Source: Gambelia wislizenii
Taxonomy: Eukaryota > Chordata > Lepidosauria > Squamata > Crotaphytidae
Assembly: GCA_030847615.1 (NCBI GenBank)
Contig: JAUMIR010000003.1
Coordinates: forward strand, 20,775,001 to 20,839,000
DNA: 64,000 bases
Direction of reading: 5' to 3'
Positions within the stretch are counted from its first letter, which is position 1, and every line of letters starts with the position of its first letter. Under the pieces are notes generated by a model, which saw only the letters and a list, made by a program, of their open reading frames with translations, searched no databases and had not been told where the DNA came from. Shown one piece after another: positions 1 to 10,003 of this stretch. The translations under genes were made by a program, and so were the position numbers.

Positions 1-77
1 ACCACTTCTTTTGATGTCAGAACAGGATTCCCAGATGTGAGATAAACAAGGAGGGGGTATTCTACTCCTCCTCATTG
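1..77. other. Unassigned sequence at window edge
   Basis: No recognisable repeat or coding signal. It leads into a diverged MITE fragment. Confidence 0.4.
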
Positions 78-300
78 ATCACATGGTTACCCTGTTCTCA
101 CCTCAGCCAAAGTGATGATGTTGGCCAGGCTCTCGCAGAGATCTACTTGGCTGACAATGGGGTGGTGGTGGTAGCAGGTCCAATGGGGATCCACCCCCTC
201 CCCTGTGCTACTCAGCACAGGATAAGGGAGATGGTGCTGTGTTTCCTTGTGGACAACTGGATCGGCCCAAATCAAACCTGATCTAGCTGTCCAGATAGCA
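78..300. mobile_element. Diverged fragment of a GC-rich MITE (relative of 21418-21873)
   Basis: The stretch from about 90 to 150 (cctgttctcacctcag, then ggccaggctctcgcagaga) aligns by eye with 21690-21745 (cctgttctgacctcac, then gggcaggctctcacagaga). The two are therefore copies of one dispersed family. No terminal repeats survive, and the short frames on both strands are accidental. Confidence 0.45.
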
Positions 301-1325
301 AAAGAACCCGCGGTCACTCTAGAGTTTCTGAGAAACCCTGGAGTTTTCTCTGACTTTGCTTAGTTCAGAGCAAAGTTGAATTAATGCCCCACCCCAAAGT
401 GGTTCCTTCCCAGAAGTAGCCATATAGCATCTAGATTGCCAGCATCAGATTTGGGTGAGTCCATCCCCTCCCCCAGTGTTGACAACCCCTTAGTCTTCTT
501 CTGATTTCTTTACTGCAGTCTCCTGTCTGATTAATGACTGAACCTAGTTATGGAAAATCTTGAACTATTTCAGTGTCTTCATTGTCTGCTTTAAAGTGAT
601 TAAAATCATCTGTGGTCATTATTTTTTTTCCTTTCCTTTCCTTTCCTTAATGTTCATTTGTAAACATGCTTTTGTACTTTCTTCCTTGACTTTCTTCAGT
701 AATCATTGTGGTATGTATAGTATGGCATTTTTGTCCCCCTATCTCATGCATGATAATGTTATGTGTCATGACATACCCTTCTCTCATTTGCTGTCATCAT
801 CTGTGTGGGCTTTTCTTTACAGTTGGAGGAGTCTCATAAATGGAAGCAGTGGCTGAAGATGCAGAATGAGCCAAAACACCTCTGCCACTGCTGCTGCCAC
901 TGCCACCACCATTACCACCACAAACAACAGCCACAAATTATTGTCACTAATTCAAGAACACATTGTTGCATGCAAACGAAAACTAGTATATAGTCCCACA
1001 GCACAACTGGGTGCTATAACTCATGGACAGTCACAAGTCAAAATTTGGGAAATGGTTGAACTTATTATGAAAATATGCTTTTCCCATAGCTTTTCTCTTC
1101 CAGTTCCACTCATCACCTGTCTAAATTTTTCACCCATAAATGAAGACTTTTTGTTGGATAATCAAGAAAAACATGGGGCACAGGTTGACTAGCTAGAGGA
1201 CAAATGAATGCCTGATGACAAATGAGAAAGAAACTTTGAGCACAGCACAATGGGTTGTTGCATGCTTTGAGATCTCAGCTTTTAAACTAATTAGTACCTT
1301 TGGCAAAGAGTAACTAAAGGGCATT
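301..1325. other. AT-rich intergenic sequence, no gene seen
   Basis: Contains a short (TTTCC)n run near 629-650 and a degenerate CCA/CTG-rich patch near 875-945. The 98- and 108-codon frames here have no recognisable domain and look accidental. Confidence 0.5.
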
Positions 1326-1610
1326 GGAGCCCTGGTGGCGCAGTGGTTAAATGCCAGTACTGCAAGCCACCACGTCGCAAGTTTGATTCCAGCCAGCTCC
1401 AAGGTTCACTCAGCCTTCCATCCTTTCGTAGGTCGGTAAATTGAGTACCCAGCTTGTGGGGGGCAATTAGCTAACACACATTGGAAACTGTTTAATGCAG
1501 TGTAGATGTGTAAATAGCTATTGCTTAAAACAATTTGTAAACCGCTCTGATAGCCTTGTGGCTGAAGAGCGGTGTATAAATAAATAAATAAATTAAATAA
1601 ATTAAATAAA
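1326..1610 (+). mobile_element. tRNA-derived SINE with AATA tail, complete
   Basis: The head begins GGAGCCCTGGTGGCGCAGTGG. It carries an A-box-like stretch (tggcgcagtggttaaa) and a B-box-like stretch (gtttgattcca), which together form an RNA polymerase III promoter. A tRNA-unrelated body follows, ending in aaccgctctgatagcc...ggctgaagagcgg and a (TAAA)n tail. An 8-bp direct repeat, taaagggc, flanks it at 1315-1322 and 1607-1614, a target-site duplication typical of LINE-driven retroposition. Copies of the family lie at 20567, 52722 and 54081. It is a retroposon, not a functional tRNA gene. Confidence 0.85.
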
Positions 1611-3309
1611 GGGCTAAAACAAAATCGTTGCACATACGTGCACTGAAAGAGAGACTTTTTATTTCCTTCCAAATATACAATTTGGAAGGAATACTATTTC
1701 CCTGCATAAATCACTGTTCCCAGAAACATTTGTGTGTTTTTGGTCCATAATCATTTTTTTGTAACCCCTCTCAATTTTGCACACAAATAATTGTGCATTT
1801 CTGAGCAGAATAATTTGCCAAAACACTTTAGGGCATGCAAATATCAAACACAAATGGCACAAAATTCTGACCTCTGCATTATTCTTCCCAACTGGGATTC
1901 CAGAGTTTCAAGAAAGCCTCCTTTTCTGGCACAGAAGTAGATCACTTCCTTCCCTGCACTTGTGTCACAACATCCACACCTCACCAGCAAACTCACTCCA
2001 ATCAGCTGCAGTGAAGGCATATGAAAAAGGAAGGAGGGGGAAGATGTTTTCTTTATCCTTAAACTTTTTTAAGAACTTAGGGAACATTTCCACTACTTGT
2101 GGCAGCCAATATACTATTGCTTCCATGAAATTCTATTTTCTTCTTATGGTAGCTATGTATGGTGCTCTTGACTTAAACCCTACATCTAACCCTCATATAC
2201 ACCCATGTTGGTGCTGAATTATGACTCCTCCCTCTTTTTTTCCCTGAGAGGTTCCTCATCTTTGATATCTACATGACAGTCAGTCACAATACAGTTATCT
2301 TTATGCTGGGAATACCTTGGTGACTGAAAAATGGGAAAATTTCATTCCTGTTCATTTTTGAAGACTTCACGGAAATTTAAGATTTCTTTATATTTCAGAT
2401 GGAAAACCTAAGGGTGTAAAAATTCCAATGAGAAAAGGACAAAAATGAAATTGATAGATTGCCTGTCATGTAGTTGTTAAAGGTGTGGAACCTGTTAGGG
2501 TGAAAAATGGATGACTGTCTCAATTCAACCACAAACATTGTTGAATTTATAGAGATTTGAACTAGATAAAAATTTAAGTGTGTAAATCTGTTGGTTTTAT
2601 GTTCTTCCCCATTCAAACTTTTTTAAAAATTCAAGCTCTTTCCATTATGTTTCTGTAGACATTTGTATATGTTGATAAGTTCTTATCAACAAATGAATTT
2701 AAGTGAAGTACTCACATGTCTCTTCTTCTGATACCACCTATTTTAGGTTCGAGTCTTCTCCCTTTTGTTTTCTGTCTTGTATGTTTTTACTTTTGATCCT
2801 CTTTAAGTGAAAGACATTTGTCACTGCCTTGGGTCATATGGAATCACCTGTTTGAATCTGGTCTTATGTGGAGCATTTTACTCACATGTAGCACAGCTTG
2901 TACTTGTCAATTTATGTGGGCCAGAAGCCTGGAGGAGCTTCTGTAGCGTGAAAGGTGGTGAAATAGTCTCATGTTTATCAAGGAAGAGATGACGCACAAT
3001 AGAAGAAATGTTTGCAACATGCTTTGGCATCTCTAATCAGAAAGTGCTCTCAAACCTGGAATTAGTAGGCATTATTTCCAGAAGAATTTGTGACATTTAA
3101 ATAAACAAATTATGTCTGATATTATTCCTTGTCAAGCTAACTTTTTTTTATTGCAATCACATTTTAATTTCATGCACCTATAATTTTGCTATTGTTAATT
3201 TTACTCCCTTAATTCCAATTTCCATCAATTTTCCACTCTCCACTGTGAAAATGTCCCAGAGTTTCCAGACATTTCAATGTTTAATGAATATCTTATCAGT
3301 GTACAGTGT

Positions 3310-3310
<1 letters not shown>
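1611..3310. other. AT-rich intergenic sequence with two small hairpins
   Basis: There is a 12-bp inverted repeat (TTCCTTCCAAAT, 1663-1674 against 1680-1691) and a 10-bp one (TGTTGATAAG, 2670-2679 against 2682-2691). No coding or transposon signature recognised. Confidence 0.45.

Positions 3311-3347
<37 letters not shown>
3311..3347. repeat. (CT)n microsatellite
   Basis: About 18 uninterrupted CT dinucleotides. Confidence 0.95.
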
Positions 3348-3349
<2 letters not shown>

Positions 3350-3513
3350 TGCACTCATACATCTGAGGATCCTGAACATTTTAACCATGTATTTCCAAGC
3401 CTTGATGACACTCAACTGTCTTTCAGTTCAGGCCATTATACTAGTGTAAGTCCTTGCACTGGGGTAAATAAGAACTTGCCCCTGAATACACATTAGTAGG
3501 TAGAGAAAACTGG

Positions 3514-4109
3514 GGACTTTATCAGACACATGAAATATGGCAACATAACGACTCCACATAAATGTGAAAGGGCACACATATTAAATACCATCGCCCTTCC
3601 ACATTTACATACTGTCTATAAGCTGATCTATCTATTTTATTGATGGGCCAACCTGTCAATAGATCAGCTGTGGTGATTTTGGGGGGGGGGCAGGATTGCC
3701 AGCATTTGAAACCTCATGCCTTTTTTTGACATTATTACAGCGTGAATGGCTGGACGGGCCAAAATACTTCCAGGTGAGATTGTGACATCCAGTTAGTTAC
3801 ATGACACTCTTTTTATGACACTCCCTGGATTACTTGGAAGTTTTTCAGTGTGTTTATGTGCTTTTTAAAACTTTTTCAGTGTTATTTTGCTTTTTATTTT
3901 GAATTTCCCATGCTCTGGCTTCTCTAGAGAATCTGTGAGATTTCAGTCGAGGAAGTGAACAGTGCTCCGTTCACTCCTCATCCATTTCTGGGGCTGACTT
4001 TTTGCTGGATACAAAGTAAGTGTGATATCGGGAGTTCTTTTGCCAGCATAAAAATAGCACAAATTATGCCGGCAAAAGAATGTTTTTGGAGGGTGGTATG
4101 ATAAAGTCC
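3514..4109. mobile_element. Harbinger-like MITE, copy A of the GGACTTTATCAGA family
   Basis: Starts GGACTTTATCAGA and ends in the inverse, TGATAAAGTCC. A perfect 3-bp duplication, tgg, flanks it (3511-3513 and 4110-4112). Short G-rich ends plus a 3-bp target duplication are the hallmark of PIF/Harbinger elements. It has no transposase frame, so it is non-autonomous. An internal inverted repeat around 3630-3672 (agctgatctat...atagatcagct) sits in its left third. The interior (tacttccaggtgagat, tctttttatgacactcc) matches 12861-13408 in reverse and a fragment at 23540-23880. Confidence 0.75.
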
Positions 4110-4284
4110 TGGGACAAAAGATACCAGAAAAGTTTACGTTTCTGTCTTCAAGTAAAAGGAAAAACAAAATTCAGAATCCACAAAAAAGTGATACCTTTAC
4201 TGGCCAACCAAACTGCAAAACACATGATGCAAGCTTTCAAAGCTCTCCTGGCTTCTTTATCAGGCAAAAGATGTTTAGACAGAA

Positions 4285-4328
4285 AGAAAGGAAGGAAGGA
4301 AGGAAGGAAGGAAGGAAGGAAGGAAGGT
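4285..4328. repeat. (GGAA)n microsatellite
   Basis: About ten GGAA units within the left arm of the foldback element. They are absent from the right arm, so the expansion followed arm formation. Confidence 0.9.
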
Positions 4329-4650
4329 GACATTGTTGGAGTCACAGGCCTACATGTTGTTTCAGATGTTTCTTGTGTTGTTGTTCAGGTGAGGGATCAA
4401 GTGCAGGCAGAGGCCACTCCTAGTTTTTGGCCACATAGTGCTGACAATTTAACTCCTGCAGTGGCAAGGCAACCTCTAAACTTTCTGAGGCTTCTACCTC
4501 CAACAAAGGTAAAACTTCTTTTTTGGACCATAATTGGCTAAGTTTTACCTATACAGCACCTGAAAGTTTTTTTCCCCAGATGTAGCAGTACAGAGACTTC
4601 TTGAAATATCCAGTGATCTCTGCCTAACAAACGGGCCCTAGCTTCACAAA

Positions 4651-4949
4651 GGACTTTATCAGATGTTGCAAAAACTACATCATAAGGACACAACAATAAC
4701 ATAAAAGGGTGAAATTATCAGATAATGTCATCATTCAGCCATTCTGGAGGCGTAGCGTGGGCATGAATAAGGTGTCACTTTTTATTGATGGCTTAGCCCA
4801 TCAATAAAAAAGAGACACCTCATCAGTGCTAGTACTACACCCCTGAACAGCTAAATGATAAAGGCATCTGATAATTGTGCCCTTTGTGTTATTGTTGCAT
4901 CCTAGATGAAGTGGTTTTCTTGTGTTCCTTACCTCATCTGATAAAGTCG
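4651..4949. mobile_element. Harbinger-like MITE, copy B (nested)
   Basis: Starts GGACTTTATCAGATG and ends CATCTGATAAAGTCG, with the last base mutated from C. The flanking duplication is aaa on both sides (4648-4650, 4950-4952). The centre is a hairpin, ttattgatgg...cccatcaataa (about 4779-4808). It is a short, 299-bp deletion relative of copies A, C and D, inserted in the loop of the foldback element at 4158-5297. Confidence 0.7.
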
Positions 4950-5297
4950 AAAGTGTCAGTTGTGCTGGATACCCAAAGAGGTTGCCTTGCTGCTGCAGAA
5001 GGAGGTAAATTTTACAGTCCTTTGTCTCAGTATCCCACATGGCCAGGAAGTAGGAGTGGCCTCTGCCTGCTTGAGATCCCTCACCTGAACAACAACACAA
5101 GGAACATCTGAAACAACACTGTAGGCCTGTGACTCCAACATTGTCACTTTTCTGTCTTTTTTTTTAAAAAAACATCCTTTGCCTGGTGAAGCAGCCAGTA
5201 GAACTCCGAAAGCTTGCCTCATTTCTGTTGTAGTTTGGCTGGCCAATAAATGTATCATTTTTTGTGGATTATGGGTTTTGTTTTACTACATGGCCAA

Positions 5298-5737
5298 TCT
5301 GACTACCACTGAATGTATTTTCAAATAAGAGGTTAGGTTTGTTGCTTTTCAATTTTGCAAATTTCATGATGGGTGACAAGAGTTAATTCCATGGAGTTGT
5401 CATAATCCAGTCTCTGCTGAAGTAAATGGAACTACATTGACTGGCATGGTTTCATAGTCCCTTGCTCATCAGAACATTTGCAGCTATATGCGTGGTTTGT
5501 AATTGTAAATATATCATATCCAATTAAATATATATTTAAAAATCAATTCAGCCTGTGTAGAACACCTCAGGTGCTCAAAAATCTAGTTTCTAGAAACTCA
5601 AGGGCAGGCAACATTTAGTCTGCAACCCTCAGGTAGTCCCCCCTCAGGATATTTCTGTGGGCCACAGGATACCTATTTTCTGCCCACATTGGAAGAAAAG
5701 TGTCACTAAAATTAGGTGTGCATGTAAAAATAGGAAC
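5298..5737. other. AT-rich sequence with a possible DNA-transposon fragment
   Basis: Around 5600-5680 the motif ctgcaaccctcagg...gggccacagg resembles the eroded ends of hAT-type MITEs common in reptile genomes, but no inverted terminus is intact. Otherwise nothing recognised. Confidence 0.3.
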
Positions 5738-6623
5738 TGTTACCTACCCTGGCCCTCATCTTGGAATATCACACAATTGGCAATATTTAATAATTTGGCT
5801 TGATGTACCTTCCACATGGTTGACAGGTAAACCAGGAACCCGAAGATACCGAAGCTAGCTAGAGTCATATGCAACCTAGGGAGGGGCCTTTGGAAATTCC
5901 TCAAACAGGTCATACCCAGGTCAGAGTTCTTCCTGAAGAACATCTCGAGATGAGTCATTCACTAATCCTGTCAACAATAGCAGAGTCCTTGATGGTTGCA
6001 AAATGGGTTTTTCCTCTTTCCTTCCTCTCCTGACAGTAGAAGTTGCCTGTTCCTATTCAGTTCCAAATATATTGCCCGTTAACAATTGTAAACTCTTCTG
6101 GAGAACCTTTGTTCTAGTCCTGGGAAACTCTGAGAGACATTGTATTCCACTCTAAAATCTCATCCATTCAGGGGAATCATCATATATAAATATCACCTTA
6201 AAACACCACCAAAATATTCACAGTTCTTCCTACATCCATGCTGCTGGTTTGCGAATAGACTGTCAGAACACATTCTGAGAACCTTCTGCTGTATGAATCT
6301 CTGCTCCTCTGTTAGGTATTGTATCACCTGAAAACCCCTTACTCTATTCCTCTATCCAAATACTTCCTATTATCTTCAATAGCCTTGTATGATTACTTGA
6401 AGCCTGAGTGTTTGCATGAATGCTGTTAAGATTAACTTCCAATAAAGATCCTTTAATTGTATGTTCTTGCTTAGAGTCTCCACAGTTACTACTGGTATGC
6501 ATAAGTCAAAAGATCCTGCCATTACACAGCCTCTTGCTGCCAATTTGAGCTACTTAAATATTCCCCATATTAAGATTGGAACACTAGTAGGATCCTCATG
6601 GACCCCACCCAATTCGGGTAACA
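5738..6623 (+). mobile_element. Solo LTR of an endogenous retrovirus (class I-like)
   Basis: Starts TGTTACCTACCC and ends GGGTAACA, so the TG...CA ends lie in an inverted repeat. A 4-bp duplication, gaac, flanks it (5734-5737, 6624-6627), the length usual for gammaretrovirus-like elements. A TATA-like tatataaat lies at 6183-6191 and a polyadenylation signal AATAAA at 6441-6446, in the right order for U3-R-U5 on the plus strand. No primer-binding site or coding region follows, so this is a recombined solo LTR. Sister copies are at 40221-41143, 33877-34392 (minus) and 28226-28965. Confidence 0.85.
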
Positions 6624-7010
6624 GAACACAAACAATTGAAGCCAGAACAAAATGAAAACACGGCGTGGATTACCAAGAATTCTCAGATTCTGTAATCCTG
6701 AGATTGTCACTTAAAAAACAAACAAAACCAAAACCAAACAAATCTAAAAATTCCTCTTCAGAAGAAATTTTTAAATACATTTTGAAAGAAGCCAAAAGAA
6801 TTTCAGTTTGACCTAGTAAAATGTTTCAGGAATGAATTGTAGGTAGATAAAGTGATATACTTTGATGTTCAGTGCCAGTTCTTCAAATCTATAGGACTGG
6901 CTCTACCATTTGACAAGCTGATGTAGCTGCTTCAGGCAGCTGATTTGGGAGTCATGAAAGAATTATGAATTACTGCTTTAAACAGGAGGAAAGGAGGGGG
7001 AGAAAAGAAA
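6624..7010. other. Intergenic sequence, nothing recognised
   Basis: An A-rich stretch (aaacaaaacc-type, 6716-6745) and otherwise unremarkable AT-rich DNA. Confidence 0.4.
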
Positions 7011-7760
7011 GAATGTGACAGCACCTTTAAGACTAAGGACCTGTCCAAACAGTGAAAATAATCTAAATGGCAACCACATGGAAGACAATCTGTCTAAACA
7101 GACATTCACATCAATACGTCTCATTCAGAAGGGGGGCAGCCAAATCCATCATAAGTTTTTAAAAAGCCCCGTAGGGCATGCAAATGTGCGATCATTATGA
7201 CAGTTGCATTCCCATTGCTGTGATGAGGCAGCGTAAGCTGATTGGTCGGATGAGCAGGGGGTGGGGCTAGCAAAGAGGGAAAGCACCTTCTGCTGCCATG
7301 TTGCATTTTTGGCTATGTGAGGGTTCAGTAAGTCAATAAAACAGTGATCTTTTACTCTCTTTTGTCTCTTTTGTAAACATGAAGTATCACTTGTGCACAC
7401 CATGGTAAAGTTTTTTTTTCTCTCTCCAAAAAACCGTGTCGGCAGCAGCAGATTTAAAATGGCGATTAAATCACCCATGGCTGTTATCTTGGCTAGGGGA
7501 CATGCAAAGTTTAGGGAGGCTCTTTTGACCATTAAGACAGGTCGCAGTGCTGTGAATTGCTGTTTCTTCGGAGGTGATTGTATTTTCCCCCTTGTATAGA
7601 TAGGACCTTGTTTTAATTTTAGCATAAGCTTTCATGGATGTAAACCCACTTATTCAGAAGCAGTACAGAGTGATACTGCATCTGAAGAAATGTGTTTATA
7701 TCCATGAAAGCTCATGCTAAAATAAAAACCAACTAATCTTCAAGGTGCTGCCACATTCCA
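7011..7760. mobile_element. Short foldback element split by a nested MITE
   Basis: The left arm (7011-7036 plus 7608-7666) and the right arm (about 7672-7760) are inverted copies. GAATGTGACAGCACCTT at the left matches the inverse of aaggtgctgccacattc at the right. Likewise agcataagctttcatggat mirrors atccatgaaagctcatgct. The intervening 7037-7607 is a separate element inserted in the left arm. Removing it restores the symmetry of the arms. Confidence 0.7.
7037..7607 (+). mobile_element. MITE of the GGWCYTGTC family, copy E1 (nested)
   Basis: Homologous over most of its length to the reverse complement of 27128-27700. Shared blocks include ggggggcagccaaatccatc, aaaaagc...gcatgcaaatgtg, tgattggtcggatgagcaggg and ggctaggggacatgc / ctaggggttatgc. 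The ends GGACCTGTCC and inverse ATAGGACC are imperfect, and no clear target duplication is left. A 158-codon frame on the minus strand and a matching frame in the other copy exist only because the DNA is homologous. I see no protein family in them. Confidence 0.65.
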
Positions 7761-7860
7761 TTTTCCACCTCTCCCTCCCTTCTGCTTTTTATGCTGCAAG
7801 GGAGTAACGTGTCTAGTTCTTTTGAAAATTGCTGCTGATTTTTTAGGTTTTTTTATCATA

Positions 7861-8482
7861 GGAATTTATCAGACTAGCAGCTAATAATGCTGTAATTCCA
7901 CAAATGAGGAAAGCAGAAACATAGTGGTATCATTACATTAATTATTACACTTCATTGTAATCATGTGATTTAAGCACCACAGAATTATCACATGATGACT
8001 ATTAGCACTTTAAGAATGGGAGTTTACTTCCGTGATTTAGCATGCATGAGATTTTGGCAGTTCTCGACACAAGCGCTCTATAAACACCAAAAAAAAAAAA
8101 AAAGCTTTATTAGCAAGTAAATCAACACTTAAACACTTAAAACATGCTTAAAAATGTGCAAACAAAATGGGACAGTTCATACAAAGAGCATCTTGTGGAT
8201 AGTTTTCACATTCTCACCCAGATGTTTTCTCACTGGGAACAGGGAGGCTGGAAAGAGGACTGCCCATTCATGCTGTAATCTCGTGATTACATCAGGATGT
8301 GTTTTCACAGAGTGAATATGAAAGGCTATCGATAGCTTGTCCCATAAATGGAAAGCACCACCTTATTCGCAGCTGGAGCACACAGTAAGTACAGGAGGAC
8401 TACGATTTCATGTAACAGCGGGAGCCATTTGCACTATCATGTCATCATAATCATGCAATTTTTGCCACATCTGATAAAGTCC
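7861..8482. mobile_element. Harbinger-like MITE, copy C
   Basis: Starts GGAATTTATCAGA (one change from the family terminus) and ends ATCTGATAAAGTCC. The 3-bp duplication ata is perfect (7858-7860, 8483-8485). It has no transposase frame. The interior contains further short inverted repeats such as ttaattattac / gtaatcatg and a poly-A run at 8090-8103. Confidence 0.75.
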
Positions 8483-9478
8483 ATAGAAACACTAGTGGCA
8501 TTTTTTAAAAAAACTTTAGGGCCTAGTGTGGAATTTTCTACCATAGGGACCAAAATAATTTGGCCAGCTTCATCTATGATGCTCCTTGGCTTGGGATGGG
8601 GTCTGATTAGGAAGATAAATTCACTTTAATCTAAGGAAGGGGGTGAACTTTTTTAAATGAATGAATGAATGAATGAATTTTATCCAAATCATAATCTGAT
8701 TTATCTTTCATTTCTTCTCAATCAGGAAATAAAAATCAGATTCTTTCTTCTTGTCATTCTTTCAATTCAATATGCACAACTAAAAGGTGCATTAAAAAAA
8801 AAACATGTCCAGAAACATACTTTAGTCATGGGAGAATGTGTAAGTAATGATTACATCAGGAAACAATGTACCAAAATATACATGAATTTCCATTTATTAA
8901 AAGGCAGGGCACACTCCTACACCCAATATGGAAACTGGATGGAATGAGAGTTCTGGTGGGATTCTGAGAGATACAAAGAAAGCAAAACCCACAGGGTTCA
9001 TTTTCCTCAGGCAGAAAAATGTCTTGAGTTTAGCCCTGATAGTTCATGAAGGTCACCTTGGCTTCACTTGAGATGGGAAAGCTCTCAAATTAAGCTTTCC
9101 CAGAAGATTACTCCAGGGATATAACCTTTGCACACTGAAAACAACTATAGAAAGTTAATCAACAGCCGTTTTGATAGTGGTAGTCTCCCCCCTCCATTAA
9201 AGTCCTGATAAACTGACAGGATCATAAAAATATCCCAATAAAAATACAATTACAATACAAATAAATGCAAATACAAAGAACTCAGAAATAAACTATGTGC
9301 CCTGCATGCAACCTTAATTATAATTCTGCTTTACTATTTGCTGCATAAGAGGACTCACATTTCCTGCTAAGTTTCCCAGTGCTACAATGCAAATTATACT
9401 AATTAGATAGAAGACTGACAGAATGTGTAAGTTTTTGCTTATTGCTTTATAATTCCGTTATGTTGATTTTAAATACTA
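8483..9478. other. Intergenic sequence with an (AATG)n microsatellite
   Basis: A short (AATG)n run lies at 8656-8678 and a poly-A tract at about 8794-8803. No transposon ends, LINE domain or exon-like frame recognised. Confidence 0.45.
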
Positions 9479-9599
9479 CCGTATATTCCGGCGTATAAGA
9501 CGACCCGGCGTATAAGACGACCCCCCCAATTTTTAAAGTAAAATGCAGAGTTTGTGATATATTCGCCCTATAAGACGACCCCCCTCTTCCAACGCATAG

Positions 9600-9830
9600 C
9601 CCCCGCATGCCCCTCCTGGGCTCACTTCCAGGAGGGAGCGCAGGAGGAGGATGCGGAGGCTGTGCGCCCAAAGGGGGCACGTTCGCCCCTTCTCCCCACC
9701 TTCCAGGAAGGTGGGAAGAAGGGGCGAATCGCGGTTTGGCCACGCAGCCTCCGCATGCCCCTCCTGCGCTCCCTTCCAGGAGGGAGCGCAGGAGGGGGAT
9801 CCGCAGGCTGTGCGGCCAAACGGGGCTTTG
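9600..9830. repeat. GC-rich hairpin cluster inside the transposon
   Basis: Several snap-back units: ctcctgggctcacttccaggagg..., ccccaccttcc...ggaaggtgggaag, and gcatgcccctcctgcgctcc...ggagcgcaggagggggat. They share the hairpin-with-G-tract design of the neighbouring array but not its exact unit. Confidence 0.6.
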
Positions 9831-10003
9831 GGGGAGGGGGGAGGCTAGGGGGAGGCTAGGCGGAGGGTGGCAGGGGGGAAGGGGCTTCACAGCCACCCCC
9901 CCTCTCCAAAGCGAGCCTTTGGGGAAGGGGGGTGGCTGGGCGGAGGGTGGGAGGGTGGCAGGGAGTAGGGGGCTTCCAAGCCCCCCTCCCTTTCGGGAGG
10001 GGG

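Larger units (their letters stand above)
4158..5297. mobile_element. Large foldback (inverted-repeat) element, split by a MITE
   Basis: The left arm, 4158 to about 4530, reappears inverted at about 4955-5297. Landmarks include aatccacaaaaaa, ggccaaccaaact / ggccagccaaact, caagctttc, ggcttctttatcaggcaaa and gcagaggccactccta. The arms differ at roughly one base in five. The left arm has gained a (GGAA)n tract. MITE B (4651-4949) sits in the central loop. The open frames (153 and 100 codons) run through the arms and have no family resemblance. A short relative (tctttgcctggtgaagaagccagt) lies at 51823-51850. Confidence 0.65.

Noticed and set aside
1326..1400. tRNA gene candidate (A and B boxes)
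   Set aside because: It is the head of a SINE with body, AATA tail and target duplication. The cloverleaf is not intact.
3510..4113. 5-bp target duplication (ctggg) for the GGACTTTATCAGA MITEs
   Set aside because: The outer C and G are constant in all copies (C...G), so they belong to the termini. The variable part is 3 bp, hence a Harbinger-like assignment rather than a 5-bp-duplicating superfamily.
4080..4541. 153-codon frame containing a lysine/glycine/arginine/glutamate repeat
   Set aside because: The repeat is the (GGAA)n microsatellite, and the rest runs through a foldback-element arm and the end of a MITE.
7149..7625. 158-codon minus-strand frame with a similar frame in the copy at 27 kb
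   Set aside because: Similarity follows from the shared MITE DNA. The frames are not co-extensive and show no recognisable protein family.
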